Under the pieces are notes generated by a model that was given only the letters and a program-made list of their open reading frames with translations, had not been told where the DNA came from and searched no databases. A stretch of DNA of 41,022 bases from JAVJSD01 sp040219575 (GTDB lineage Bacteria; Planctomycetota; Planctomycetia; Pirellulales; Pirellulaceae). Numbering within the stretch: the first letter of the stretch is position 1; each line of letters starts with the position of its first letter. Positions 1 to 6,646 of this stretch are shown piece by piece. The stretch covers positions 1 to 41,022 of the forward strand of contig JAVJSD010000147.1 of the NCBI GenBank assembly GCA_040219575.1, in the 5' to 3' direction. Both the position numbers and the translations under genes were made by a program.

Positions 1-573
1 CACCCCACCCCCTTCCTCTTCCCGCTCGTGCGCCTCCTCCAGCGGCACCAGCCTAAACCCATGCCGCTCTGCCGCCCACCGCACCAGTCCTGGCTCCCTG
101 TCCAACCGTTCCACGATCATCCGCCACATGTCGATTTCGAGGTCTTCGTCGCTCATCTCGCTGGGCTGGGGCCGATCCTGATCGACAATCTTCATGATTT
201 CGATCAGGGCCTTCCAGTGCCGAAACACCAGCGACCGCTTGCCGGCCTTGCGAGCGGCCTCCCATGAATCCTTCCAGATGCCCGTGAAGTTCTCCACGCC
301 GCCCACTGACCGCACCATCTGCCCGACGATGACCTTGAGGTTGGTTCCGCAGCGCACGCCGTCGTTGATTCGCTGGGCGAAGCGATCACCGCGCTTGTGC
401 CGATTTCGGGTGCGTCGTGTTTTCTCGTCAGCAGTGGCGCAGGCTCGGCACCAGTCGTGTCGCTTGCCTTTCGCTTTGTTCTTCCACCGGAAGTGCGTGA
501 CGGGGCGATCTTCCCAGCAGCGGCGGCAGGTTTGCTTCTCAAACGCTTGGACAGCTTCGGCGAACTCGATCAT
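1..573 (-). CDS. CxxC-type putative zinc-binding protein of the integrative element (3' end off window)
   Basis: An open frame of 191 codons runs from ATG at 573 to the window edge without a stop, so the C-terminus is missing. The start is supported by a GGAGG Shine-Dalgarno six bases upstream. Near the N-terminus there are two cysteine pairs, CRRC (about residues 16-19) and CRAC about 26 residues later, spaced like a four-cysteine zinc ribbon. The remainder is basic then acidic, with many Trp and Arg residues and a Glu-rich end. I recognise no family. It is the last gene visible in the minus-strand block led by the recombinase, separated from the primase by the repeat array at 685-876. A DNA-binding or regulatory role is inference only. 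The other frames across this stretch look like shadows. Confidence 0.6.
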   Translation of the reverse strand, partial: MIEFAEAVQAFEKQTCRRCWEDRPVTHFRWKNKAKGKRHDWCRACATADEKTRRTRNRHKRGDRFAQRINDGVRCGTNLKVIVGQMVRSVGGVENFTGIWKDSWEAARKAGKRSLVFRHWKALIEIMKIVDQDRPQPSEMSDEDLEIDMWRMIVERLDREPGLVRWAAERHGFRLVPLEEAHEREEEGGGV

Positions 574-682
574 GGCGTACCTCCACGTTTATTCTACGGG
601 CGCAGTGAAGCCCGTGAACCACATGCCCGCAGCGGCTGGGTGGCTCTGACCTGCGGGCTCCGTTCGAGTTGTCAAAGATCGT

Positions 683-877
683 CGGGTGAGTGTGGTGAGT
701 GTTGGTGAGTGTCTGCCAAGCACCCGATCGCGCGCGCACGCATGAAATAGGGTTCACCAAAAGACTCACCAAGACTCACCGTGTCGTCGCATCTCATGGT
801 CGATTCGTCCTTTATAGCGGTGAGTCTCGCTTTCAAAGACTCACCTTTTGACCAAAAGACTCACCCAAGACTCACCC
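683..877. repeat. Iteron-like repeat array, putative replication origin of the element
   Basis: This gap lies between the primase stop (878) and the CxxC protein start (573). It holds five perfect direct copies of AAGACTCACC, at 761, 771, 836, 856 and 867. One inverted near-copy, GGTGAGTCTC, is at 819-828. Three inverted copies of the shorter form GGTGAGTG are at 685, 694 and 704. Several spacings are close to one or two helical turns (10, 11 and 20 bp). Between the two clusters is a GC-alternating stretch with CGATCG and GCGCGC (725-738). Repeats of this kind next to a primase-helicase gene are typical of iteron or cis-replication regions such as P4 crr. The origin role is inferred. Confidence 0.6.
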
Positions 878-3499
878 TCAAAACGCTGTTTTGGTCAGTT
901 CAACCAGCCTCCAAACCTGTGCACGCTTGTTTTTGTCCCCCTTCTCGACCATCAACTGGAGAGTCTCGAGTTCTCCCCCCGGCACGTCGAACACGGTCTC
1001 GACGTACCTGCGAATCATCGATCCCAACTTCACGCTCTGGCCGTGCCCCTCCTTGTCGCCGAGGTTGACGCCGTTGCGAATCGCGAGCGGCAGCAGGTCG
1101 CCTGTCTTTACGTCGTGGCTGCACTTCTCCGACCACCAATCGGCAAGGAAACTCCGCCATGCCTCGCTCTCCGCGTCGCTGGCGTCGTAGAACTCGGTGA
1201 CGTTGCCCAGGAAGCCGTTGATGCCCGCTACCATTAGGGTGCCGCCGATGACGTGGGCCCATTCGGTGTAGCTTCCGAGAGTCTTGCCGGGCTCTGGTCT
1301 ACCGGCGGATAACCACGCCCGAATGAGCGTGAGGGCAGCCCAGACGAGTACACCACGGTTCTCTGCCACCCACCTTCGCAGGTTCTCGTGTTTGAATCCG
1401 GTGCGTTCCCAAGGCTTGTCCTGTTTGGCGTCAAGTCGACAACGAATCGTACGGCGGGCGATTTCCTGGCTGACAACCGGGTTGTTGCCAGTTCCAGTCC
1501 AAACGCACCGCACCGGGACTGCGACCGTCCTTGAGTATTGCAGTTCTCGATCCTCCCAGGTCAGGGAGGTCAACGCCGCCGATAAGGACGCGGAATCGAG
1601 ACGGTTCAGGTTGTCGAGAAGGAAGTAGGCCGGCGACTTCATTAAAGTTGCGGTGATGCGCTTGCGCATCTCGCCTTCTGATCGCACCTCGGCCCCCACT
1701 TTCACGGCCGCTCCAAGCATCGGGTAGGCCAACATCTCGACCATGAGCGAGGCGCCGGTTCCCGGTGAGGGCTTCTCGAAGAGGTGGAAGGGCGTCGGGC
1801 CGTGGATCAGGTCTCGGGCGAACGGCAGGAGCATGAAGGCAACGGCATGGGCGACTTCTGATTCGCCGACGAACGGGAAATCCACTAGCAGGTCGTCGCA
1901 GATGAGGCTCCGCGCTTTGGCGACCTCAGTGTCCGATGGTCGTTCCGGTACAGGCGGCACCGCGAATCCGGCCTTCGGCTTGTAGTAAACCTTCCCTTGT
2001 GCGTGGTAGCCGGGCGCCAACTGCAGCGAACCGTCCATTGCGAACACGGGGGCTTGGACGACTCGTGTCAGAATCGGCAGTGGCTTGTCGGGCGTGGCCA
2101 GCACGTTCTTCACCAACTTATCTGTTGGCGACGTGGCGCGCTCCTCCCACTCCTCACCCTTCTGTACTCGCTTAACCCACTCTACTGCCTCCACCAACGC
2201 ATACCGCATCCCGTTGATTTCAAGCGTGGAGACAATCAGGTTGCCGTCATCGTCGTGCTCCAGCCGTGCAGGCAGCCCACCATAGCGAAATAGTCTGGCG
2301 GTTGGCTGGTTGTACTGCTCCAGCGCCTCCCAAGTGGCCTCAGTCATCTTCTTGAGGTCGTCGCACACGGCGATGCGGGGCTTCCCCTCGGCGGTCTTGC
2401 CAACAACACGACTCTGTTGCTGATTGGCCATCGACAACAGTTCCCCGTCGCTCTCGACACGTTTGCGGGCATCGGCGAGCTTGTGCCGCAACTCGCCCTC
2501 GCTCCAGGGTGGATTGCATTTCGCCGCGTTGAAGTGCTGCAGCAGTTCCATCGCCTCGCCTTCGTGGGCGGTGAACTTCCAGATGACGCACGCCGCCGCG
2601 AAGCACGGATCGCTTCCATTCTGCCCCTCGATGGATGGCGGCATCTTTTCGAGATACAACTTGCACCGCTCCACGGCCGAAGGTCTGCCGTTGCGTTTCG
2701 GGGGTGGCAGTTTTTCCACACCCGATCCCCCCGGCTTGATGGCGACGCCTTCCAGCAACTCCCGCGAGACGGGCGTCAACTCGTGCTCGGGTGCGATGAA
2801 CCAACTGCGGCGGTGCGGCCGGTCCTCGGTGTGATCGCCCTTACGCGCCACGGTTCCAAGCACCTTAGCTATTCTCGACGGGTTGAAAGTCTTTTCGTCG
2901 ATCGTCGCCCGGTTGGTGTCGAATCGAGCCTTCAGCCCCAGCAACACGCGCCGAAGCAACTCGCTGTCGCTAGTGGGCAGGTCGTCGAGCTTCCAAAGCA
3001 GATAGGCACCGTTGCCTGACATGCCGACAATCGGCGCTGGCCAACCCTCCACCTCCAACGCCTGCCGGCAGGCGTCGGCCACCTCAATCGCTGCTTGCAT
3101 TTCGTCAACCGTGGAACTCACGCCAGCCGGCCGGACCGGGTCCACGTCCACCAGTAGCAATCGCAGGCAGGTGATTTCGGCGTCGGTGGTGGTGTTCTTC
3201 GCCTTTGATTTGATGCGATTCGCAGCCCGTGCCACGACGTCGGGCGTACACGGATTCAGCAAGATATACGTGCCCGGAGGCTCCAATATTTCAACCCGCT
3301 CGATCGCCTCAGCAGCCGTCCGGGCATCTGTGAAGTAGCCCGAGTGCACGCTCGTGAACGCCCCACCCTTGCGCTCTGGGCAATTGGGAATCCGCACCTC
3401 GCGGGGATCGGCGTCGAACACCAACCGCAAAAAGTCTGAGACGTCGGTGCGGGGTTCGCCCTGGGCTCCAAATCCGTATTGTTGGGCCGACTCATCCAC
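878..3499 (-). CDS. Primase-helicase of the integrative element (AEP-like primase plus SF3/D5-like ATPase)
   Basis: An 873-residue replication protein. The N-terminal third looks like an archaeo-eukaryotic-type primase: LLLVDVDP (about 115-121) supplies paired aspartates, followed by a GNGAYLLW motif (162-169) and NPSRIAK (206-212), as in primases of mobile elements. A linker region (about 270-350) resembles a primase C-terminal domain. The C-terminal part (about 530-720) resembles D5/SF3 ATPases: PSPGTGASL (577-585) sits where Walker A should be, AYFLLDN (624-630) at Walker B, TGTGNNP (668-674) as a sensor loop, and an Arg-rich segment near 682-688. Odd: the Walker A lysine is Ala583 and Walker B lacks the usual second acidic residue, so ATP hydrolysis may be altered. 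The start is GTG at 3499; a nearby upstream ATG is out of frame. It probably replicates the element from the adjacent iteron array. Confidence 0.82.
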   Translation of the reverse strand: MDESAQQYGFGAQGEPRTDVSDFLRLVFDADPREVRIPNCPERKGGAFTSVHSGYFTDARTAAEAIERVEILEPPGTYILLNPCTPDVVARAANRIKSKAKNTTTDAEITCLRLLLVDVDPVRPAGVSSTVDEMQAAIEVADACRQALEVEGWPAPIVGMSGNGAYLLWKLDDLPTSDSELLRRVLLGLKARFDTNRATIDEKTFNPSRIAKVLGTVARKGDHTEDRPHRRSWFIAPEHELTPVSRELLEGVAIKPGGSGVEKLPPPKRNGRPSAVERCKLYLEKMPPSIEGQNGSDPCFAAACVIWKFTAHEGEAMELLQHFNAAKCNPPWSEGELRHKLADARKRVESDGELLSMANQQQSRVVGKTAEGKPRIAVCDDLKKMTEATWEALEQYNQPTARLFRYGGLPARLEHDDDGNLIVSTLEINGMRYALVEAVEWVKRVQKGEEWEERATSPTDKLVKNVLATPDKPLPILTRVVQAPVFAMDGSLQLAPGYHAQGKVYYKPKAGFAVPPVPERPSDTEVAKARSLICDDLLVDFPFVGESEVAHAVAFMLLPFARDLIHGPTPFHLFEKPSPGTGASLMVEMLAYPMLGAAVKVGAEVRSEGEMRKRITATLMKSPAYFLLDNLNRLDSASLSAALTSLTWEDRELQYSRTVAVPVRCVWTGTGNNPVVSQEIARRTIRCRLDAKQDKPWERTGFKHENLRRWVAENRGVLVWAALTLIRAWLSAGRPEPGKTLGSYTEWAHVIGGTLMVAGINGFLGNVTEFYDASDAESEAWRSFLADWWSEKCSHDVKTGDLLPLAIRNGVNLGDKEGHGQSVKLGSMIRRYVETVFDVPGGELETLQLMVEKGDKNKRAQVWRLVELTKTAF

Positions 3500-3589
3500 G
3501 TTGTTGCCTTCATCTCTGCAAGCCTGAGGCCGCGGTTGCCGTAACGTCGCAACGGAGGTCGCCGTCCTGCCAGCGGCACCACAACTTCT

Positions 3590-3847
3590 TCAGTAGTACT
3601 CAACAAAATCCTCTTGCGGCGCTCGCGTAGGCCTCCTTTTCGGTGGAGACGTGTGTTTGCCGGTCGTTCTCGACTCCAGGAAGTCATCCAGGGCCTTCCT
3701 GCTAACCTTCAGCCGAGGCCGACTGCCGCGACTGCTCTTCGCGAGATTGACGGCGAGGAGCTCGCCAGCGTCGATCCAACCGTAGACCTTGTCGACGTTG
3801 ACACCGAGTTCTTCGGCGATGGTGGGCACTGTCAACCAGAAGCTCAT
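3590..3847 (-). CDS. Small helix-turn-helix protein, excisionase-like
   Basis: An 85-residue protein. The first ~55 residues read as an excisionase/MerR-type helix-turn-helix: TVPTIAEELGV, then VYGWIDAGELLAVN, a basic wing (SSRGSRPRLKV) and a closing helix (SRKALDDFLESR). The C-terminal ~25 residues are basic and Pro-rich. The ATG overlaps the stop of the preceding HTH gene (ATGA, 3844-3847), indicating translational coupling. By position between recombinase and primase it may be the recombination directionality factor or a replication regulator. The HTH fold is well supported; the exact role is inferred. Confidence 0.78.
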   Translation of the reverse strand: MSFWLTVPTIAEELGVNVDKVYGWIDAGELLAVNLAKSSRGSRPRLKVSRKALDDFLESRTTGKHTSPPKRRPTRAPQEDFVEYY

Positions 3848-4074
3848 GGCGCTGACTCCTGTGCGGAGTTGAGCCAGCCTCGGCGTTCCAAAGCCCGAGC
3901 GATTTCCGGCAAGGTCGCCGGATCGATCATCCGCTTTCCGCCGAACTTTGGCGGTTCAGAGAGCAGCCCTAGTTCGTAGAGACGCCGCACATGCCATTCT
4001 TGAATGGCGGTAGAGGAGCAATACTCCCGGTTGATGCGTCGTGCTGCCTGGGCAGTTGTGAGGGGGCTTTTCAT
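3844..4074 (-). CDS. Small MerR-like helix-turn-helix protein, putative regulator of the element
   Basis: A 76-residue protein with a winged-helix/MerR-like pattern: TTAQAARRINREYC, then WHVRRLYELGLLSEPPK, and a basic segment FGGKRMID as the wing. The ATG at 4074 has a TGAGGA Shine-Dalgarno six bases upstream. That Shine-Dalgarno lies inside one arm of an inverted repeat (4080-4107), which suggests autoregulation or a structured leader. Its stop overlaps the start of the second HTH gene. Two consecutive small HTH genes of different sequence suggest one acts as repressor and the other as excisionase; which is which cannot be told from sequence. Confidence 0.78.
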   Translation of the reverse strand: MKSPLTTAQAARRINREYCSSTAIQEWHVRRLYELGLLSEPPKFGGKRMIDPATLPEIARALERRGWLNSAQESAP

Positions 4075-4079
4075 GTGGG

Positions 4080-4107
4080 TCCTCAGTTGTGAACTTACAA
4101 CTAAGGA
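4080..4107. promoter_or_regulatory. Inverted repeat over the leader of the HTH genes (operator or Shine-Dalgarno-sequestering hairpin)
   Basis: TCCTCAGTTGT (4080-4090) and ACAACTAAGGA (4097-4107) form 11-bp arms with one mismatch around a 6-base spacer. On the minus strand the downstream arm carries the TGAGGA Shine-Dalgarno of the gene starting at 4074, six bases before the ATG. As DNA it would suit a dimeric HTH repressor. As RNA it would mask the ribosome site. Confidence 0.55.
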
Positions 4108-4133
4108 CCGTCATACTCCATCTGTTCACGATC

Positions 4134-4982
4134 TCATGTGGGAGATAGCGGGGGAGATGGGGGAGACGGCAGATTTTCTTGCAAGTTCGTTTGCCACCGC
4201 ACGCCATCTCCGGTCCCGTCGCCATGAAAGGAGATAATCCCCTTGGATATCCCGCTGTTGAGCGCCTTCAAAGCTTCACGGAGGCGATCCTTTCCTGGGG
4301 CATCCTTTCTCCCTATTCCAAGTGGGTTCAGAATGTGCTCGGGCCATCCCTCCAACTGAAAGGCTTCCAGGATCGGGAACTGACTCGCTGCGTTATCGGT
4401 CTTGTACGTCCGAATCACCTCTCCACGATAACAAAGAGTGCGTGACTGCCGATCCCAAACCGGCACGACGCTTTCCATTTCCTTGGCCGCGGCGAGCCGA
4501 CTGATGAACCACTCTTGGCACCGCCAAACGATCGTTGAGAGGCGGGCGTACGGATTCGGCGTCCAGTCTGGTATCCCGTCAGGGAAATCAGGCATATCGC
4601 TCCAAACTCGCGGCTTCTTGCGGCAGACGTGTTGAACGATGAGACCGCAATCCTGGATGACCTTCCTCGCCTCAGCGATGAATAGTTCTTCTTGGAGCAG
4701 GACACCGGTCACCTTGTGCTCTACTGCGATCGATTCCCACCCGCACCGCCGGTGAAGCCGCTCGATCCACTGTCGAATAGCCTCAGTCGCATCGATGGCA
4801 GGGAACGATCTCGATTGCCAGGGAGAAGGCAACCACTCGGGTACCGGTGTCAGTCCGTACCTTGGATGAAGAGTTCGACGGCCAACAAGGGGGAAGCCGG
4901 TGTCGTCAAATAGCCACCTGGACGCTTGGCCCGGCGAGGGCGGCTCAAGAAGGGCTGCGAGAAGATCAGACATAGGGCGCAT
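4134..4982 (-). CDS. Uncharacterised element protein with C-terminal GDGTG module
   Basis: About 282 residues from ATG 4982. The frame is open to a GTG at 5039 with no ribosome site, and another ATG lies at 4973, so the start is uncertain. The N-terminal half has no motif I recognise. The C-terminal ~100 residues have a distinctive pattern: WDRQSRTLCYRGEVIRTY, then FPILEAFQLEGWP, a PLG turn, LREALKALN, and ISFHGDGTGDGVRW. I recall similar arrangements at the ends of uncharacterised planctomycete proteins, possibly a winged-helix DNA-binding fold, but cannot name it. The extreme C-terminus is Pro/Ser-rich and encoded by short CTCCCCCAT repeats. The gene sits 81 bp downstream of the recombinase and upstream of the HTH pair, on the same strand. 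Confidence 0.65.
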   Translation of the reverse strand: MRPMSDLLAALLEPPSPGQASRWLFDDTGFPLVGRRTLHPRYGLTPVPEWLPSPWQSRSFPAIDATEAIRQWIERLHRRCGWESIAVEHKVTGVLLQEELFIAEARKVIQDCGLIVQHVCRKKPRVWSDMPDFPDGIPDWTPNPYARLSTIVWRCQEWFISRLAAAKEMESVVPVWDRQSRTLCYRGEVIRTYKTDNAASQFPILEAFQLEGWPEHILNPLGIGRKDAPGKDRLREALKALNSGISKGIISFHGDGTGDGVRWQTNLQENLPSPPSPPLSPT

Positions 4983-5063
4983 CCGTTGCGCACCCAACCC
5001 AAAGAAGCTCGGCGAGCCGGGGAGGATGCGCGGTCCCACGACTCAACCGAGGAAGGCCGGTGA

Positions 5064-6338
5064 TCAGCCAGCCGAACGAATCTTACCCGATTTTCGCGGC
5101 TTGCGTTTCTTCGGGAACAGCCACTTTCGCACGTGGTCAGCCACGGCTTCGAGCCGATCGTCCTCAATCCGCTCGCGGTACACGTCGTCCATTGAGGAAT
5201 CGACGTGGCCCATCACGAAGCGAACAGCGGGAAAGTCGCGGGTCGCGTCCGCCACCGTTCTGAAGACATGCCGCATGGTGTAGAAGCCAATGCCGCGGCG
5301 GTACAACTTCGTTTCGTCCAGCAGCTTCCGCACTTCCTTTGCGATGGCGTCGTCGGGGGTGCCCTTGACGTTGGTCTTCACCCAACGGTGCCGGTACTTC
5401 GTCAAGAAGACCACGCCCTTGTTGGCCGCGTCCTTAGGTTCCTTCCGATTGGCCAAAACAGTTCTCAGGGCGGTTGTCGTCTCCGGCCACAGCTTCGCCC
5501 GTCGTGCAACACCCGTCTTCTCCCGAGGGTACGTCAACCAGCCTCCGTCAAGGTCCAGGTGAGACTCGCTCAGGTTGGCGCAATCGGTGTTGCCGAGGCC
5601 GGCATTCAGGCCGAGCAGGAGCATTGCCTTGACCTGCGGACTAGCGGCATCCAGAAGGAGTTGCAACTGCTTCGGTTCGAGCATCCGTTGTCCGTTGCTC
5701 GCCCGAGCCTTGCGGAGCGTCGTCTTCGACGGCTTGTTGAATTGCTGGCCGAACCGGACGGGCTTGTCGATGAGTCCCTCGTCAAACGCGAACTTGAACA
5801 CCGTCCTCGTCCGCTGAATCTCGACGCCCAGCGCAACGGGCCCCTTCTTCTTCGCCATGTCAGCGCGGAGGCTGCCGAACTCGTCGGCGGTTAGGTCTTC
5901 CACGATTCTGGAGTCGCCAAAGACGCGCACTAGCCGGTCGGTGACAGCCTTGTAGGTGTGCCAGGTTGACCACGCCAGTTCGCCGTTCTCGCGAAGCCTT
6001 CTCTTTGCGTTCAGGAATCGGTTGCAAAGATCCTTGATGGTGAGTCCATCGTGATTGGCCGCTTTCCGTGGCCGCCCTGCTCGGATGTTGTCGATTTCCG
6101 CCTTGTACTTCTTGAGCGCCGCGTCGACACCATCGTCCTCAAGGCGGATCAATTCCCCTCCAGCACGACGCCCCCATGGCCCGAAGTAGAACACCTTCGG
6201 CTTCAGGGCCCCGCGCGGCTTCAACTTCCGCGCCCAGTTGCCCGAAGGGTGGGCGTACATCGGGAATTCGGGATAAGGCTTGGGCGGCCGCTCTTTTGCC
6301 GCTTTGCCAGTCGCGAGAGTCGCGGTAGACTTGGCCAT
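5064..6338 (-). CDS. Tyrosine recombinase / integrase of the element
   Basis: A 424-residue integrase. Residues ~95-205 form the SAM-like core-binding domain (IKDLCNRFLNAKRR onward). The catalytic domain follows from ~218. Visible catalytic elements are the beta-hairpin lysine (PREKTG, K274), Arg II in YTMRHVFRT (R356), a histidine in FVMGHVD (H378) and the nucleophile in DDVYRERI (Y387). Odd: box I reads GLNAGLGNTDCANL (243-256), so Arg I of the usual GLR-x-x-E is Gly249, and the first His of box II is Tyr353. The C-terminal tail is very basic. It lies 177 bp from a tRNA-Arg gene, with inverted and direct repeats in between, as expected of an integrase next to its attachment site. It most likely integrates and excises the element. 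Confidence 0.9.
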   Translation of the reverse strand: MAKSTATLATGKAAKERPPKPYPEFPMYAHPSGNWARKLKPRGALKPKVFYFGPWGRRAGGELIRLEDDGVDAALKKYKAEIDNIRAGRPRKAANHDGLTIKDLCNRFLNAKRRLRENGELAWSTWHTYKAVTDRLVRVFGDSRIVEDLTADEFGSLRADMAKKKGPVALGVEIQRTRTVFKFAFDEGLIDKPVRFGQQFNKPSKTTLRKARASNGQRMLEPKQLQLLLDAASPQVKAMLLLGLNAGLGNTDCANLSESHLDLDGGWLTYPREKTGVARRAKLWPETTTALRTVLANRKEPKDAANKGVVFLTKYRHRWVKTNVKGTPDDAIAKEVRKLLDETKLYRRGIGFYTMRHVFRTVADATRDFPAVRFVMGHVDSSMDDVYRERIEDDRLEAVADHVRKWLFPKKRKPRKSGKIRSAG

Positions 6339-6376
6339 GCATCACCTTGGCTGTAATGGGTTCAGGTGGTGTACCC

Positions 6377-6407
6377 GACGCCGAACCGTTGCCGCGGTTT
6401 CGGCGTC
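6377..6407. promoter_or_regulatory. Strong hairpin upstream of the integrase
   Basis: GACGCCGAACCG (6377-6388) pairs with CGGTTTCGGCGTC (6395-6407), leaving one bulged base and a 6-base loop. It lies 39 bp upstream of the integrase ATG, between it and the repeated 9-mers near the tRNA. It has no T-run, so it is not a typical terminator. A protein-binding site or a control element for integrase expression is possible. Confidence 0.45.
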
Positions 6408-6408
6408 A

Positions 6409-6452
6409 TTTACTACCTCAGAAGTGTAGCGGTAGTAAACTCTGTAGTAAAC
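6409..6452. repeat. Three 9-mer repeats, possible integrase arm or directionality-factor sites
   Basis: TTTACTACC (6409-6417) is the inverse of GGTAGTAAA (6431-6439), and GTAGTAAAC occurs twice in direct orientation (6432-6440 and 6444-6452). The direct copies are 12 bp apart. They lie in the gap between the integrase and the tRNA, where phage-type integrases bind arm sites. The role is inferred from position. Confidence 0.45.
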
Positions 6453-6475
6453 ACCATGAGAACCGGCAGGTGAAA

Positions 6476-6506
6476 TTCGACCGAAACCACAGAAAAACGC
6501 TAAAAT
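6476..6506 (+). promoter_or_regulatory. Putative promoter of the tRNA-Arg gene
   Basis: TAAAAT (6501-6506) lies ten bases before the tRNA and fits a -10 box. TTCGAC (6476-6481) is a weak -35 candidate with a 19-bp spacer. If the element ends at the tRNA, this promoter lies within element sequence. Confidence 0.35.
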
Positions 6507-6515
6507 TTAGGTCTC

Positions 6516-6589
6516 GCCCCGGTAGCTCAGTCGGATAGAGCAAAGCTTTCCTAAAGCTTAGGTCGGAGGTTCGAATCCTCTCCGGGGTA
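6516..6589 (+). tRNA. tRNA-Arg (anticodon CCT)
   Basis: A complete 74-nt cloverleaf. The acceptor stem GCCCCGG/CCGGGGT pairs with a terminal G-T wobble and discriminator A. The D arm begins AGCTCAGTCGGATAGAGC. The anticodon stem AAGCT/AGCTT encloses the loop TTCCTAA, giving anticodon CCT (reads AGG, Arg). The T arm is GGAGG-TTCGAAT-CCTCT. CCA is not encoded. It stands immediately beside the integrase region, with its 5' end facing the element, so it is the likely integration target. Confidence 0.95.
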
Positions 6590-6622
6590 CTTTTCGTGTG
6601 GGCGAGGTGGAGTATCGCAGTT

Positions 6623-6646
6623 CGGAAGTCGCACGACTTCCACTAC
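6623..6646 (-). repeat. Dispersed palindromic repeat, copy A (single)
   Basis: Minus-strand copy of the 24-bp unit: GTAGTGGAAGTC-GTGC-GACTTCCG. Its GTAG supplies the TAG stop of the isomerase-like gene that ends at 6643. Confidence 0.7.

Noticed and set aside
683..877. Repeat array considered as a CRISPR
   Set aside because: Units are 8-10 bp with variable orientation and spacing, no 25-40 bp repeats or uniform spacers, and no cas gene.
1979..1993. GTAGTAAAC copy inside the primase gene as another integrase site
   Set aside because: It falls in coding sequence for Tyr-Tyr-Lys and is isolated, so chance is the simplest explanation.
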